Of a DNA stretch of 64,000 nucleotides, positions 1 through 10,030 are shown one piece after another (position 1 is the first letter of the stretch; each line of letters opens with the position of its first letter). Position numbers and translations under genes: made by a program. The notes under the pieces are model-generated. The model had not been told where the DNA came from, ran no database searches, and was given only the letters and a program-made list of their open reading frames with translations. The stretch is from Mycobacterium sp. (lineage in GTDB: Bacteria > Actinomycetota > Actinomycetes > Mycobacteriales > Mycobacteriaceae), in assembly GCA_020438865.1 (NCBI GenBank), contig JAGQTU010000010.1, positions 1-64,000 of the forward strand, in the 5' to 3' direction.

Positions 1-435
1 CTAGCCCGGATAGGACCCGTGCTCGGGCTCGGGCCCGAACTGGAAGCGCCGACCCGAGACTTCCGACGGCGTGATGCGGACGAAGCGCAGCTTCTCGGTG
101 GGCACCCAGGGAAGTAGCTGCGCCCGCTCTGCCTCGTGGATGTCTGCGGATGCGGTGAGCACCCGGGCGGTGCCACGAATGATGACGCTCCAGCCGTCGG
201 CGACGGTGTGGTCGTCGGCCTCGAACAGGACCTTGTCGTTCATGACGGTGCTGAACAACTTGGTGCCCTCGGCGGTCCGGAACAGCACCGTGCCGTCCTG
301 GGTGACGAAGTTCACCGGAAAGAGTTCCAGTTGGTCGCCGACACGCGTCACCAGTCGACCCAGCGAGACGCTCTTCAGCAGATTCCAACTCTCGTCGTCG
401 CTGAGTACCGTGATCGGGGCCTGTTCGTCTGCCAT
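1..435 (-). CDS. Pyridoxamine 5'-phosphate oxidase-family FMN-binding protein
   Basis: The 144-residue product looks like a small split-barrel flavin or F420-binding protein. It has an N-terminal helix followed by the pattern SLGRLVTRVGDQLELFPVNF, then a GTVLFRT strand and a DGWSVIIRGTARVL strand, all typical of PNPOx-like proteins. Members of this group bind FMN or F420 and many have no assigned substrate, so no reaction is proposed. The ATG at 435 is chosen because the protein then begins MADEQAPITVLS just before the conserved fold; the open frame extends further upstream without homology-like sequence. The stop is the first triplet of the window, so the gene is complete. It is divergent from the small secreted-protein gene at 590, and about 150 bp lie between them. 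No operon partner is visible because its downstream side is outside the window. Confidence 0.8.
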   Translation of the reverse strand: MADEQAPITVLSDDESWNLLKSVSLGRLVTRVGDQLELFPVNFVTQDGTVLFRTAEGTKLFSTVMNDKVLFEADDHTVADGWSVIIRGTARVLTASADIHEAERAQLLPWVPTEKLRFVRITPSEVSGRRFQFGPEPEHGSYPG

Positions 436-589
436 GTGCAGAGATTGCCGCGGCAACCACCGGTTCGCAAGGGCCGAACGGCCCTTCCCCGGCCGGGCCG
501 GCGAAGCCCCGCTCACCCCATGTCCACTGCCAGCTACTTCACAGGGAATGTCGGTAATTTCACATCCGAGATACGGAAGGGGTGGACCC

Positions 590-835
590 GTGAACAGAGT
601 TCTCCAGGGAGCGGTCGTCGTGGCAGGCATCGTGCTCGCGGGCGCGTTCGGCGGCACAGCCGTTGCCGCCGCGGGCAGCCCGTCGAGCACCATCAGCGTG
701 CAGGACGGCGACAGCGGCGTGGACGGCGCGGCAGTCGACACCGACGGTACTCAGGGCAGTTACAAGACGGCGATGGATGGCAATGAAAGCGGGCCGATCA
801 TGGTCGCCACCCCGCAGGACAAGGCCTCGCACTAA
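590..835 (+). CDS. Small secreted hypothetical protein with signal peptide
   Basis: This 81-residue protein starts at a GTG preceded by the purine-rich ribosome-binding site GGAAGGGG at 575-582. Residues 1-27 form a clear Sec-type signal peptide: a basic start (MNR), a hydrophobic core (VVVAGIVLAGAFGG) and a small-residue cleavage region (AVAAA|GS). The mature part of about 54 residues is hydrophilic, rich in Gly, Asp and Ser, and has no cysteine, so it is neither a lipoprotein nor disulfide-bonded. I do not recognise the family. A much longer reading frame runs through it from upstream, but the signal peptide and ribosome-binding site fix the real start. It lies in a short gap between an FMN-type protein gene and a SHOCT protein gene with no clear functional link to either. 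Confidence 0.6.
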   Translation: MNRVLQGAVVVAGIVLAGAFGGTAVAAAGSPSSTISVQDGDSGVDGAAVDTDGTQGSYKTAMDGNESGPIMVATPQDKASH

Positions 836-873
836 CCCGCGTGCGGTCTACGCGCCGGCGTTAGGCTCGCTGC

Positions 874-1473
874 GTGTTCGGATTCGGCCGCAGTCTTCGC
901 AAGGTGGGCGTGCGCGCATACGCCGACGTGCTGGCCGTCGAGCAGTCTTCGCTGTCGGTCACCGCGGGCAACCCGAACCTGTTGGGCAACACCGAGATTC
1001 GCTGGAAGCTGCAATTGCGGGTGCTGCCCACTTCTGAGCCGCCCTTCGACGCGACAGTGCACGCCCTGCTCCCCCAGCTGAGCCGGCCGCGCGCCGGCAC
1101 CCGGGTGGCGGTCCGGTACGACCCGAAGGACCACGGCCGCGTCGAACTCGACCAGCAACCGGCGGCCACCGCCGACACCGCCATCGCGGCGATCACGAAC
1201 GCCCGGCCCGACCTGACCGGCGCCCAGGTAATGGGGATGCCGATGACCGACATGATCCGGCAGGCCATCGCCGACCCGGATGCCTTCCGGGAAGAGATGA
1301 TGCAGCGCAGCGCCGAGATGCAGCAGCGGGCGATGAATGCGGTTCAGGCGGCCCAGGCGCAGGCCGCTGATCCTGTGGACCGGCTCGAGCGGTTGGCTGC
1401 ATTGAAGGATCGCGGCCTGATCACCGACGAGGAGTTCGCACAGCAGAAGCGGCGGATCCTCGGCGAGAGCTGA
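874..1473 (+). CDS. SHOCT-domain protein
   Basis: The product is 199 residues and starts at a GTG (MFGFGRSLRKVGVRAYADVL). The C-terminal 30 residues (DRLERLAALKDRGLITDEEF and the following AQQKRRIL) are a textbook SHOCT (short C-terminal) domain. It is a helix-turn-helix-like oligomerisation module found at the end of many bacterial proteins. Residues about 20-95 form a beta-rich region with GTRVAVRYDPKDHGRVELD, which resembles DUF3592-like folds seen in other mycobacterial SHOCT proteins. The middle (100-165) is helical and rich in Ala, Gln and Met. There is no signal peptide or membrane segment, so it is probably cytosolic. The function is unknown. It ends 3 bp before the convergent HD-domain gene. 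Confidence 0.75.
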   Translation: MFGFGRSLRKVGVRAYADVLAVEQSSLSVTAGNPNLLGNTEIRWKLQLRVLPTSEPPFDATVHALLPQLSRPRAGTRVAVRYDPKDHGRVELDQQPAATADTAIAAITNARPDLTGAQVMGMPMTDMIRQAIADPDAFREEMMQRSAEMQQRAMNAVQAAQAQAADPVDRLERLAALKDRGLITDEEFAQQKRRILGES

Positions 1474-1476
1474 GCG

Positions 1477-2100
1477 TCAGTCGGCCAGCGTCGCGAACTC
1501 GGCCCGCAGGTTGTCCCGGGCGGCGGCCTCCCACTCCCGTCTGGCGTAGTCGGTGCGAAACACCCCCGACCCCTCCAACAACGACACCAGGACCTGTTGG
1601 CGACCCTTGCGGAACGTCTCGTCCGGGATGTGGGCGTACTCGGCGCGGATGGCGGCGGTGTTCTGCACGTAGCGCTCCCTGGGCACGGCGAGCGCGGCCA
1701 GATCGGCGTCGGACAGCACCTCGCCGTTGTGGTCACCCGGCGCCGGATTGTGGCCGACGGTCAACCGCACCAGCCGTGCCACCTCGTCGACGAGCTGCGG
1801 CGCCACGCCCAGCCCGGACAGGTCCTGCTCGGCCCGGCGGGCGCTGAGCTCCTCGTCGTCGGGCCGGCCGGCATACACCGAGTCGTGAAACCAGGCGGCC
1901 AGCCGGACCGCGTCGGCGTCGTCCGCGTATCCGGCCAGCTCTTCGACGTGGTCGAGGATGTCGCGCAGGTGTGCGATGGAGTGGTAGCGCCGATGCGGTT
2001 CCGACCAGGAGGCGAGCAGCCGCGCCCCCACCCCGTCCGCATCGGGGTCGGTGCTGTGCCGGGCGAGCAGTGTTGCCCAGGCCTGAACCAGATCCTGCAC
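1477..2100 (-). CDS. HD-superfamily metal-dependent phosphohydrolase-like protein (COG4339-like)
   Basis: The product is about 207 residues from the GTG at 2100. The motifs SEPHRRYHSIAHLRDIL, then LAAWFHDSVY, then a later VGHNP region give the spaced His and His-Asp ligands of an HD-type metal site. The overall sequence matches the predicted HD phosphohydrolase family represented by COG4339. The reaction is undetermined; HD proteins usually hydrolyse phosphate esters. The open frame reaches back to 2286 and would overlap gtrA, so I place the start just before the first helix (VQDLVQAWATLLARH). The GTG at 2115 is an equally possible start. It is divergent from the gtrA-like gene. The DNA between them carries a 35-bp-period tandem repeat. 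Confidence 0.72.
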   Translation of the reverse strand: MQDLVQAWATLLARHSTDPDADGVGARLLASWSEPHRRYHSIAHLRDILDHVEELAGYADDADAVRLAAWFHDSVYAGRPDDEELSARRAEQDLSGLGVAPQLVDEVARLVRLTVGHNPAPGDHNGEVLSDADLAALAVPRERYVQNTAAIRAEYAHIPDETFRKGRQQVLVSLLEGSGVFRTDYARREWEAAARDNLRAEFATLAD

Positions 2101-2131
2101 CCCACCATGGTGCACCCCTGGCGGGCAGGAC

Positions 2132-2200
2132 GGGATCGACACGGCGGGCAGGAGCGAAGCGACCCGGGGATCGACACGGCGGGCAGGAGCCGCGCGACCC
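2132..2200. repeat. Two-copy 35-bp-period tandem repeat in a divergent intergenic region
   Basis: The 34-bp unit gggatcgacacggcgggcag... occurs at 2132-2165 and again at 2167-2200. The two copies differ only at a five-base stretch (gaagc versus cgcgc), and a partial copy (gcgggcagga) starts at 2121. It lies between the HD-protein gene and the gtrA-like gene, so it overlaps both upstream regions. The function is unknown; it may be a mycobacterial interspersed repeat or part of a control region. Confidence 0.8.
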
Positions 2201-2221
2201 GGCATCAGTAAGCTTCCGGCG

Positions 2222-2659
2222 ATGTCCGATACCGGTCCGGTCGCACCGCTGAGCCTCAAGACGCAGGTGGTGCGGTTCGTCGTCACCGGCGGGCTGTCGG
2301 CCGTCGTCGACTTTGGCCTCTACGTGCTGCTGCTGCGCCTCGGGCTGCGCGACGCAGTCATCTTCGGCATCCCCGGGGTCAACGTCGCGAAGACCATCAG
2401 CTTCATCGCCGGCACCACCACCGCCTACCTGATCAATCGCCGCTGGACGTTCCAGGCCGCCGCCAGCAAGGCGCGCTTCATCGCCGTGATCGTGCTCTAC
2501 GCGCTGACCTACGGCGTCCAGGTCGGCATCAACTACCTCTTATATCTGAAGTTCCAGGGCCAGCCCTGGGGCGTGCCGGTCGCCTTCGTGATCGCGCAGG
2601 GCACCGCCACGGTGATCAACTTCATCGTGCAAAGGGCCTGGATCTTCCGGCTGAGGTGA
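2222..2659 (+). CDS. GtrA-family membrane protein, Rv3789-type, of the arabinan locus
   Basis: The 145-residue protein has four predicted membrane segments at about residues 18-42, 50-72, 84-103 and 118-136. It carries the GtrA signature of an N-terminal [20 protein letters not shown] helix followed by a conserved YLINRRWTF turn. The Rv3789 homologue in M. tuberculosis lies directly upstream of dprE1 and has been proposed to assist decaprenyl-phospho-arabinose handling or to act as an anchor for cell-wall glycosyltransferases. The same position here supports the same role. It begins the arabinan gene block, 31 bp ahead of dprE1 and on the same strand. Confidence 0.88.
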   Translation: MSDTGPVAPLSLKTQVVRFVVTGGLSAVVDFGLYVLLLRLGLRDAVIFGIPGVNVAKTISFIAGTTTAYLINRRWTFQAAASKARFIAVIVLYALTYGVQVGINYLLYLKFQGQPWGVPVAFVIAQGTATVINFIVQRAWIFRLR

Positions 2660-2690
2660 ACGGGCAGGTCGGCACGGTACCCTCGTCACG

Positions 2691-4064
2691 ATGTCATTCG
2701 CGACGACAAAGCAACGGTTGACCGGCTGGGGACGCACCGCGCCCAGCGTGGCCGAGGTGTTGTCGACCCCGGATCCCGAGGTGATCGTCAAGGCGGTGGC
2801 GCAGGCCGCCGACGGTAAGCACCGCGGCGTGATCGCGCGTGGCCTCGGCCGCTCGTACGGCGACAACGCCCAGAACGGCGGCGGCCTCGTCGTCGACATG
2901 GCCGCCCTGCACCGCATCCACTCGGTGAACGCCGACGACGGCACCGTCGACGTCGACGCCGGGGTGAACCTCGACCAGTTGATGAAGGCGGGGCTGCCGC
3001 TGGGGTTGTGGGTCCCGGTGCTGCCCGGCACCCGACAGGTCACCGTCGGCGGCGCCATCGCCTGCGACATCCACGGCAAGAACCACCACAGCGCCGGCAG
3101 CTTCGGCAACCACGTGCGCTCCATGGACCTGCTCACCGCCGACGGCCAGGTCCGCACCATCACCCCGGACGGCGAATCCGCGGAGCTGTTCTGGGCCACC
3201 GTCGGCGGCAACGGGCTGACCGGGATCATCCTGCGCGCGACGATCGCGATGACCCCGACCGAGACCGCGTACTTCATCGCCGACGGCGACGTCACCGCCG
3301 GCCTCGACGAGACCATCGCCTTCCACAGCGACGGCAGCGAGGCCAACTACACCTACTCCAGCGCCTGGTTCGACGCCATCAGCCCCCCGCCGAAACTCGG
3401 CCGCGCCGCCATCTCCCGCGGCTCGCTGGCCCGGCTGGACCAGCTGCCGGAGAAGCTGCAGCGCAATCCGCTGAAATTCGATGCGCCGCAACTGCTCACG
3501 TTCCCCGACATCTTCCCGAACGGGCTCGCGAACAAGTACACGTTCGGCCCGATCGGCGAACTGTGGTACCGCAAATCGGGCACCTACCGCGGCAAGGTGC
3601 AGAACCTGACGCAGTTCTATCACCCGCTCGACATGTTCGGGGAGTGGAACCGCGCCTACGGCCCGGCCGGCTTCCTGCAGTACCAGTTCGTGGTGCCCAC
3701 CGAGGCGGTCGACGAGTTCAAGGCGATCATCGTCGACATCCAGCGCTCCGGGCATTACTCGTTCCTCAACGTGTTCAAGCTCTTCGGCCCCGGCAACCGG
3801 GCGCCGCTGAGCTTCCCGATCCCCGGCTGGAACGTCTGCGTGGACTTTCCGATCAAGGCCGGCCTCAGCGAGTTCGTCACCGAACTCGACCGGCGGGTGC
3901 TGCAGTTCGGCGGACGGCTCTACACCGCCAAGGACTCCCGCACCACCGCCGACACCTTCCACGCCATGTATCCGCGCATCGACGAGTGGATTGCGGTGCG
4001 CCGCAAGGCCGATCCCGACGCGGTGTTCGCCTCGGACATGGCCCGACGCTTGGAGCTGCTCTAG
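2691..4064 (+). CDS. dprE1: Decaprenylphosphoryl-beta-D-ribose 2'-oxidase DprE1
   Basis: This 457-residue flavoenzyme oxidises the 2'-OH of decaprenyl-phospho-ribose to the keto intermediate. It is the first half of the epimerisation that makes decaprenyl-phospho-arabinose, the arabinose donor of the Emb and Aft enzymes. The N-terminal FAD-binding half has [20 protein letters not shown] at about residues 48-67 and [20 protein letters not shown] at about 118-137. The C-terminal half carries [15 protein letters not shown]. The cysteine in that motif is residue 383 and corresponds to Cys387 of the M. tuberculosis enzyme, the residue alkylated by benzothiazinones. The length is close to the usual 461. 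dprE2 starts on the base after its stop codon, so the two are translationally linked. This is one of the most certain calls in the window. Confidence 0.98.
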   Translation: MSFATTKQRLTGWGRTAPSVAEVLSTPDPEVIVKAVAQAADGKHRGVIARGLGRSYGDNAQNGGGLVVDMAALHRIHSVNADDGTVDVDAGVNLDQLMKAGLPLGLWVPVLPGTRQVTVGGAIACDIHGKNHHSAGSFGNHVRSMDLLTADGQVRTITPDGESAELFWATVGGNGLTGIILRATIAMTPTETAYFIADGDVTAGLDETIAFHSDGSEANYTYSSAWFDAISPPPKLGRAAISRGSLARLDQLPEKLQRNPLKFDAPQLLTFPDIFPNGLANKYTFGPIGELWYRKSGTYRGKVQNLTQFYHPLDMFGEWNRAYGPAGFLQYQFVVPTEAVDEFKAIIVDIQRSGHYSFLNVFKLFGPGNRAPLSFPIPGWNVCVDFPIKAGLSEFVTELDRRVLQFGGRLYTAKDSRTTADTFHAMYPRIDEWIAVRRKADPDAVFASDMARRLELL

Positions 4065-4847
4065 ATGGTGCTTGACGCCGTAGGGAACCCACAGACCATT
4101 CTGCTGCTCGGCGGTACATCGGAGATCGGGTTGGCGATCTGCGAACGCTATCTGCGCGACGCCCACGCCCGGATCATCCTGGCCGACCTGCCCAACGCGC
4201 CCAAGCGCGAGGCCGCTATCGCCCAACTCGAGGCCGCGGGCGCGAAGTCGGTGGAGTACCTCGACTTCGACGCCCTGGATACCGCGAGCCATCCCGCGGT
4301 CGTCGAAAAGGCCTGGTCCGGTGGGGATGTCGACGTGGCGATCGTGGCGTTCGGCATCCTCGGCGACGCCGAGGAACTGTGGCAGAACCAGGCCAAGGCC
4401 GTGCTGTCCGCCCAGATCAACTACACCGCAGCGGTTTCGGTGGGCGTGCTGATCGGCGAAAGGATGCGAGCCCAGGGCTTCGGGCAGATCATCGCGATGT
4501 CGTCGGCGGCCGGCGAACGGGTGCGTCGCTCCAACTTCGTCTACGGCTCCACCAAGGCCGGCCTGGACGGCTTCTACCTGGGTCTCGGGGAAGCGTTGCG
4601 GGAGTTCGGGGTTCACGTCCTGGTGATCCGGCCCGGTCAGGTGCGCACCACCACCACCCTGGAGCACTGGAAGGCCACCGGCGCCAAGGAGGCGCCGTTC
4701 ACGGTCGACGCCGACGACGTCGCCGAACTCGCGGTGACCTCCGCCGCCAAGGGCAAGGACCTGGTCTGGGCGCCCGGGCAGGTGCGGGTGTTGATGTCGG
4801 TGCTACGGCACATCCCGCGGCCCATCTTCCGCAAGCTGCCGATCTGA
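4065..4847 (+). CDS. dprE2: Decaprenylphosphoryl-2-keto-beta-D-erythro-pentose reductase DprE2
   Basis: The 260-residue short-chain dehydrogenase reduces the keto product of DprE1 to decaprenyl-phospho-arabinose with NAD(P)H. The Rossmann cofactor loop [12 protein letters not shown] lies at about residues 11-22. The catalytic serine is in [10 protein letters not shown], and Tyr160 and Lys164 form the YxxxK motif in VYGSTKAG. The ATG abuts the dprE1 stop with no spacer, and aftA follows after 2 bp. This matches the conserved order dprE1-dprE2-aftA. The C-terminal [10 protein letters not shown] tail is basic and hydrophobic and may help membrane association with the lipid-linked substrate. Confidence 0.97.
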   Translation: MVLDAVGNPQTILLLGGTSEIGLAICERYLRDAHARIILADLPNAPKREAAIAQLEAAGAKSVEYLDFDALDTASHPAVVEKAWSGGDVDVAIVAFGILGDAEELWQNQAKAVLSAQINYTAAVSVGVLIGERMRAQGFGQIIAMSSAAGERVRRSNFVYGSTKAGLDGFYLGLGEALREFGVHVLVIRPGQVRTTTTLEHWKATGAKEAPFTVDADDVAELAVTSAAKGKDLVWAPGQVRVLMSVLRHIPRPIFRKLPI

Positions 4848-4849
4848 GC

Positions 4850-6706
4850 ATGCGTACCGCCCTGGCCACCGTCGGCCAACTGGCCGTGGCGGCCGCGGTG
4901 GCCGCGGGCGTCTCCGTGGTCGCGCTGACGGCCATCGCTCAGGTCGAGTGGCCGGCCTACCCGTCGTCGAACCAATTGCACGCGCTGACCACGGTCGGTC
5001 AGGTCGGCTGCCTGGTCGCGTTGCTCGGCGTCGGCGTGCTGTGGCGCCGCGGCCACGCCTGGGTCGCGCGGATCGGCGCGGCGGCACTGCTGGCAGCGTT
5101 CACCGTGGTCACCCTCGGCATGCCGCTGGGCGCTACGAAGCTGTACCTGTTCGGCATCTCGGTGGACCAGCAGTTCCGCACCGAGTACCTGACCCGGCTC
5201 ACCGACAGCCCCGCCCTGCACGACATGACCTATCTGGGCCTGCCGCCGTTCTACCCGCCCGGCTGGTTCTGGCTCGGCGGGCGTGCGGCCGCGCTCACCG
5301 CCACCCCGGCCTGGGAGATGTTCAAGCCGTGGGCCATCACCTCGATTGCCGTCGCCGTGGTGCTGGCGATGGTGCTGTGGGCGGCGCTGATCCGTTTCGA
5401 ATACGCACTGATCGTCACCACCGCGACCGCCGCGGTCGCCATCGCCTACAGCTCCCCGGAGCCATACAGCGCGATCATCACCGTGCTGATCCCGCCGGTG
5501 CTGGTGCTGGCCTGGTCCGGGCTGCGCGGGGGGACCCGGGCCGGCGGCTGGGCCGCCGTGGTCGGCGTCGGCCTGTTCCTGGGCGTCGCCGCCACCTTCT
5601 ACACCCTGCTGCTGGCCTACACCGCGTTCACGGTCGTGGTGATGGCGCTGCTCGCGGCCATCGCCCGGCGCAGCGTCGAGCCGTTGCTGCGGCTGGCCGT
5701 GATCGCGGTGATCGCCGGTCTGCTCGGCGCGATCACCTGGCTGCCGTTCCTGTTGCGGGCGGCCGGGTCCCCGCTCAGCGACACCGGCAGCGCCCAGCAC
5801 TACCTGCCCGCCGACGGTGCCGTGCTGACGTTCCCGATGCTGCAGTTCTCCCTGCTGGGCGCGCTGTGCATGCTCGGCACGCTCTGGCTGGTGTGGCGGG
5901 CACGAAGTTCCACCCGGGCAGCCGCGTTGGGCATCGGGGTGCTGTCGCTGTACGCGTGGTCGCTGCTGTCGATGCTGACCACGCTGGCCGGCACCACCCT
6001 GCTGTCCTTCCGGCTGCAGCCCACCCTGACCGTATTGCTCTGCGCCGCAGGGGTTTTCGGGTTCATCGAGGTGACGCTGGCGCTGGCGGCCCGATGGAGC
6101 CGGCGGATCGTCCCGGTCGCCGCGGCGATCGGGCTGATCGGCGCGATCGGGTTCAGCCAGGACATCCCCGACGTGCTGCGGCCGGACCTCAACGTCGCCT
6201 ACACCGACACCGACGGCAACGGCCAGCGCGGGGACCGCAGGCCGCCCGGCGCCGAGAAGTACTACCCGGAGATCGACGCCGCCATCCGGCGGGTCACCGG
6301 CCGGCCGCGCAACGAGACCGTCGTGCTCACCGCCGACTACAGCTTCCTGTCCTACTACCCGTACTACGGCTTCCAGGGGTTGACCTCGCACTACGCCAAC
6401 CCGCTAGCCGAGTTCGACAAGCGGGCCGCCGCGATCGAGTCGTGGGGTCGGCTGCAGACGGCCGACGAGTTCACCAAGGCCCTCGACGCACTGCCGTGGC
6501 CGGCGCCGACGGTGTTCCTGATGCGGCGCGGCGGCCCGGCCGGCTCATCGGACACCTACTCGCTGCGGCTGGCCACCGACGTCTACCCCAACCAGCCCAA
6601 CGTGCGCCGCTACACCGTCGAGTTGAACGCCGGCCTGTTCGCCGGGCCGCATTTCACGGTCAAGAACATCGGACCGTTCGTGCTGGCCGTCCGGAACAGT
6701 CGCTGA
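4850..6706 (+). CDS. aftA: Galactan 5-O-arabinofuranosyltransferase AftA
   Basis: AftA adds the first arabinofuranose from decaprenyl-phospho-arabinose onto the galactan chain, priming arabinogalactan. The 618-residue protein has a GT-C architecture, with about a dozen hydrophobic segments from residue 10 to about 440 and a soluble C-terminal domain (about 450-618) facing the periplasm. The first loop contains [20 protein letters not shown], and [18 protein letters not shown] follows in a later periplasmic loop, both typical of AftA. The ATG two bases after the dprE2 stop is chosen because it opens directly into the first membrane helix; the open frame continues upstream through dprE2 in another frame. 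embC follows after 35 bp. Confidence 0.95.
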   Translation: MRTALATVGQLAVAAAVAAGVSVVALTAIAQVEWPAYPSSNQLHALTTVGQVGCLVALLGVGVLWRRGHAWVARIGAAALLAAFTVVTLGMPLGATKLYLFGISVDQQFRTEYLTRLTDSPALHDMTYLGLPPFYPPGWFWLGGRAAALTATPAWEMFKPWAITSIAVAVVLAMVLWAALIRFEYALIVTTATAAVAIAYSSPEPYSAIITVLIPPVLVLAWSGLRGGTRAGGWAAVVGVGLFLGVAATFYTLLLAYTAFTVVVMALLAAIARRSVEPLLRLAVIAVIAGLLGAITWLPFLLRAAGSPLSDTGSAQHYLPADGAVLTFPMLQFSLLGALCMLGTLWLVWRARSSTRAAALGIGVLSLYAWSLLSMLTTLAGTTLLSFRLQPTLTVLLCAAGVFGFIEVTLALAARWSRRIVPVAAAIGLIGAIGFSQDIPDVLRPDLNVAYTDTDGNGQRGDRRPPGAEKYYPEIDAAIRRVTGRPRNETVVLTADYSFLSYYPYYGFQGLTSHYANPLAEFDKRAAAIESWGRLQTADEFTKALDALPWPAPTVFLMRRGGPAGSSDTYSLRLATDVYPNQPNVRRYTVELNAGLFAGPHFTVKNIGPFVLAVRNSR

Positions 6707-6741
6707 TCGTGCGGCCTGGCGGCCAATTACCATCTAGCTCC

Positions 6742-9700
6742 GTGACCGAGACGCGGGCGAATTACCGAACCGCCCGCCTGGTCGCCGTCGTCGCCGGCCT
6801 GCTGGGCACCGCGCTGGCGGTGCTGACGCCGTTGTTGCCGGTCACCCAGACCACCGCGCAGCTGAGCTGGCCCCAGAACGGCGTCCTGAACAGCGTCACC
6901 GCCCCACTGATCAGCTACGTGGCGACCGACCTCGACATCAGCGTGCCGTGCCGCGCCGCCGCCGGCCTAGACGGTCCGGGCAAGACGGTGCTGCTCTCCA
7001 CCGTCCCCAAGCAGGCGCCCAAGGCGGTCGACCGCGGCCTGCTGATCCAGCGCGCCAACGACGACCTGGTGGTCGTCGTGCGCAACACCCCGGTCGTGGT
7101 CGCGCCGCTGGCCGAGGTGCTCAGCCCGGCCTGCCAGAAGCTGACGTTCGTCGCGCACGCCGACGAGGTGACCGCCGAGTTCGTCGGGCTCACCAGGGGC
7201 GCCGACAGTGACGACCCCGGCGCTGCGCTGAAGGGCAGGCGCGGGGGTTACGACTTCCGGCCGCAGATCGTCGGGGTCTTCACCGACCTGTCCGGCCCAG
7301 CGCCCGACGGCCTGAGCTTCTCGGCGACGATCGACACCCGCTACAGCAGCGCACCGACGGTGCTGAAGATGGTGGCGATGGTCTTGGGAGTGCTGCTGAC
7401 CGTCGTCGCACTGGGTGCCCTGCACGTCCTGGACACCGCCGACGGCATGCGGCACCGCCGGTTCCTGCCCGGCAGGTGGTGGTCGCTGACCGGCCTGGAC
7501 GCCCTGGTGCTCGCCGTGCTGGTGTGGTGGCACTTCGTCGGCGCCAACACCTCCGACGACGGCTACATCCTGACCATGGCGCGGGTGTCCGAACACGCCG
7601 GCTACATGGCCAACTACTACCGCTGGTTCGGTACCCCGGAAGCGCCGTTCGGTTGGTACTACGACCTGCTGGCGCTGTGGGCGCACGTCACCACCGCGAG
7701 CGTGTGGATGCGGCTGCCGACGCTGATCATGGCGCTGGCCTGCTGGTGGATCATCAGCCGCGAGGTCATCCCGCGCCTGGGCAACGCCGTCAAGACCAGC
7801 CGCGCCGCCGCCTGGACCGCCGCGGGCATGTTCCTGTCGTTCTGGCTGCCGCTGAACAACGGCCTCCGTCCCGAGCCGATCATTGCGATCGGCATCCTGC
7901 TGACCTGGTGCTCGGTGGAGCGCGGGGTGGCCACCAGTCGGCTGCTGCCGGTGGCGTTCGCCTGCATCATCGGCGCCCTGACCCTGTTCTCCGGTCCCAC
8001 CGGCATCGCCTCGATCGGCGCGCTGCTGGTGGCCATCGGGCCGCTGCGCACCATCCTGCACCGCCGCTCCCGGCAGTTCGGGCTGCTGCCGTTGCTGGCC
8101 CCGATCATGGCCGCGGCCACCGTCACGACCATCCTGATCTTCCGGGACCAGACCCTGATCGGTGAGGTCCAGGCCAACATGCTCAAGTCGGCCGTCGGGC
8201 CCAGCCTGAGCTGGTTCGACGAGCACATCCGCTACGAGCGGCTGTTCATGGCCAGCCCGGACGGCTCGATCGCACGGCGGTTCGCGGTGCTGGCCCTGCT
8301 GGTGGCGCTGGCCGTCTCGGTGGCGATGATGCTGCGCCGCGGCCACATCCCCGGCACCGCGGGCGGTCCCAGCCGCCGGATCATCGGCATCACGATCATC
8401 TCGTTCCTGGCGATGATGTTCACCCCGACCAAGTGGACACACCACTTCGGGGTGTTCGCCGGCCTGGCCGGCTCGCTGGGTGCGCTGGCGGCCGTCGCCG
8501 TCACCGCGCACGTGCTGCGGTCCAGACGCAACCGCGCGGTGTTCGCCGCCCTGGTGCTGTTCGTCACCGCGCTGTCGTTCGCCAGCGTCAACGGCTGGTG
8601 GTACGTGTCCAACTTCGGCGTCCCGTGGTCGAACCAGTTCCCGGAGTGGCACTTCGGGTTCACCACGATGCTGCTGGGACTCACGGTCGTGGCCCTGTTC
8701 GTGGCGGCCTGGTTCCACTTCTCCGGCCGCGCCGAGAACCGGCCGGTCCGGTCCCGGTGGTGGTCGAAGGCCGTCGGCTCGCCGCTGGCCGTCGTGGCCT
8801 GGCTGCTGGTGTTCTTCGAGGTGCTGTCGCTGACCCTGGCGATGATCGACCAGTACCCGGCGTGGTCGGTGGGCCGGTCCAACCTGCAGGCGCTCACCGG
8901 CAAGACCTGCGGGCTGGCCGACGACGTGATGGTCGAGCAGGACCCCAACGCCGGGCTGCTCACCCCGATCGGCGTATCGGTGGGCGATGCGCTGGGCTCG
9001 GCGACCGCGGAGGGTTTCACCCCGAACGGCATCCCGTCGGACGTCTCGGCCGACCCGGTGATGGACCGCACCGGCGGCAACTTCGCCGACACCGACGGCG
9101 TGGTCACCTCCAGCGAGGCCGGCACCGAGGGCGGCACCACCGCCGCCGCCGGAATCAACGGCTCCCGCGCCCGGCTGCCCTACGGGCTGGATCCGGCCCG
9201 CAATCCGGTGCTGGGCAGTTGGCGCTCCGGCGTGCAGCAGCCCGCGATACTCCGCTCGGCGTGGTACCGGCTGCCGAACGGCTGGGCCACCGACCGCAAG
9301 GCCGCACCGCTGCTGGTGGTCTCCGCCGCGGGCCGCTTCGACCAGGGCGAGGTGCAGATCCAGTGGGCCACCGACCAGCAGGCCGCCGAGGGCAAGCCGG
9401 GTGGGGCGCTCGGCTTCGGCGATGTCGGCGCGGCACCGGCGTGGCGCAACCTGCGGGCACCCCTGGCCGCGATCCCGGCCGACGCCACCCAGATCCGGCT
9501 GATCGCCAAGGACGACGACCTCGCGCCCCAGCACTGGATCGCCGTCACCCCGCCGCGCATCCCGCAGCTGCGCTCGCTGCAGCAGGTGGTCGGGTCGCAG
9601 GACCCGGTGCTGCTGGACTGGCTGGTCGGCCTGGCCTTCCCGTGCCAGCGGCCGTTCGGCCACCAGAACGGTGTCATCGAACCGCCCAAGTGGCGCATCC

Positions 9701-9951
9701 TGCCCGACCGGTTCGGCGCCGAGGCCAACTCGCCGGTGATGGACAACATCGGGGGCGGGCCACTGGGCATCAGCGAGCTGCTCTACCGCGCCAGCACCGT
9801 GCCGACCTATCTCGAGGGCGACTGGTTCCGCGACTGGGGCGCCCTGCAGCGGCTCAACCCGTTCTATCCGAACGCCCAGCCGGCCCGGCTGGACCTCGGG
9901 ACAGCCACCCGCAGCGGGCTGTGGAGTCCAGCGCCGCTGCGGCCGACCTAG
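6742..9951 (+). CDS. embC: Arabinosyltransferase EmbC
   Basis: EmbC polymerises the arabinan of lipoarabinomannan, using decaprenyl-phospho-arabinose in the periplasm. The 1069-residue GT53 protein has an N-terminal membrane helix, a periplasmic jelly-roll-like domain (about 40-210), multiple membrane helices (about 215-690) and a large C-terminal carbohydrate-binding region. The catalytic Asp pair is Asp272-Asp273 in [20 protein letters not shown], followed by the substrate-loop pattern [20 protein letters not shown]. The GTG at 6742 gives an N-terminus ([19 protein letters not shown]) that fits the family; the open frame extends back through aftA and is not coding there. EmbC rather than EmbA or EmbB is assigned from its first place in the C-A-B order and from sequence. 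The family length is about 1090. Confidence 0.96.
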   Translation: MTETRANYRTARLVAVVAGLLGTALAVLTPLLPVTQTTAQLSWPQNGVLNSVTAPLISYVATDLDISVPCRAAAGLDGPGKTVLLSTVPKQAPKAVDRGLLIQRANDDLVVVVRNTPVVVAPLAEVLSPACQKLTFVAHADEVTAEFVGLTRGADSDDPGAALKGRRGGYDFRPQIVGVFTDLSGPAPDGLSFSATIDTRYSSAPTVLKMVAMVLGVLLTVVALGALHVLDTADGMRHRRFLPGRWWSLTGLDALVLAVLVWWHFVGANTSDDGYILTMARVSEHAGYMANYYRWFGTPEAPFGWYYDLLALWAHVTTASVWMRLPTLIMALACWWIISREVIPRLGNAVKTSRAAAWTAAGMFLSFWLPLNNGLRPEPIIAIGILLTWCSVERGVATSRLLPVAFACIIGALTLFSGPTGIASIGALLVAIGPLRTILHRRSRQFGLLPLLAPIMAAATVTTILIFRDQTLIGEVQANMLKSAVGPSLSWFDEHIRYERLFMASPDGSIARRFAVLALLVALAVSVAMMLRRGHIPGTAGGPSRRIIGITIISFLAMMFTPTKWTHHFGVFAGLAGSLGALAAVAVTAHVLRSRRNRAVFAALVLFVTALSFASVNGWWYVSNFGVPWSNQFPEWHFGFTTMLLGLTVVALFVAAWFHFSGRAENRPVRSRWWSKAVGSPLAVVAWLLVFFEVLSLTLAMIDQYPAWSVGRSNLQALTGKTCGLADDVMVEQDPNAGLLTPIGVSVGDALGSATAEGFTPNGIPSDVSADPVMDRTGGNFADTDGVVTSSEAGTEGGTTAAAGINGSRARLPYGLDPARNPVLGSWRSGVQQPAILRSAWYRLPNGWATDRKAAPLLVVSAAGRFDQGEVQIQWATDQQAAEGKPGGALGFGDVGAAPAWRNLRAPLAAIPADATQIRLIAKDDDLAPQHWIAVTPPRIPQLRSLQQVVGSQDPVLLDWLVGLAFPCQRPFGHQNGVIEPPKWRILPDRFGAEANSPVMDNIGGGPLGISELLYRASTVPTYLEGDWFRDWGALQRLNPFYPNAQPARLDLGTATRSGLWSPAPLRPT

Positions 9952-10030
9952 GCGCCGAGATCGGGTCGGCCGCGTCCGGCGCCGCATGGCATCCGCATCG
10001 CCTCAGCGCCGTCGCCTAACATCGAGGCTC

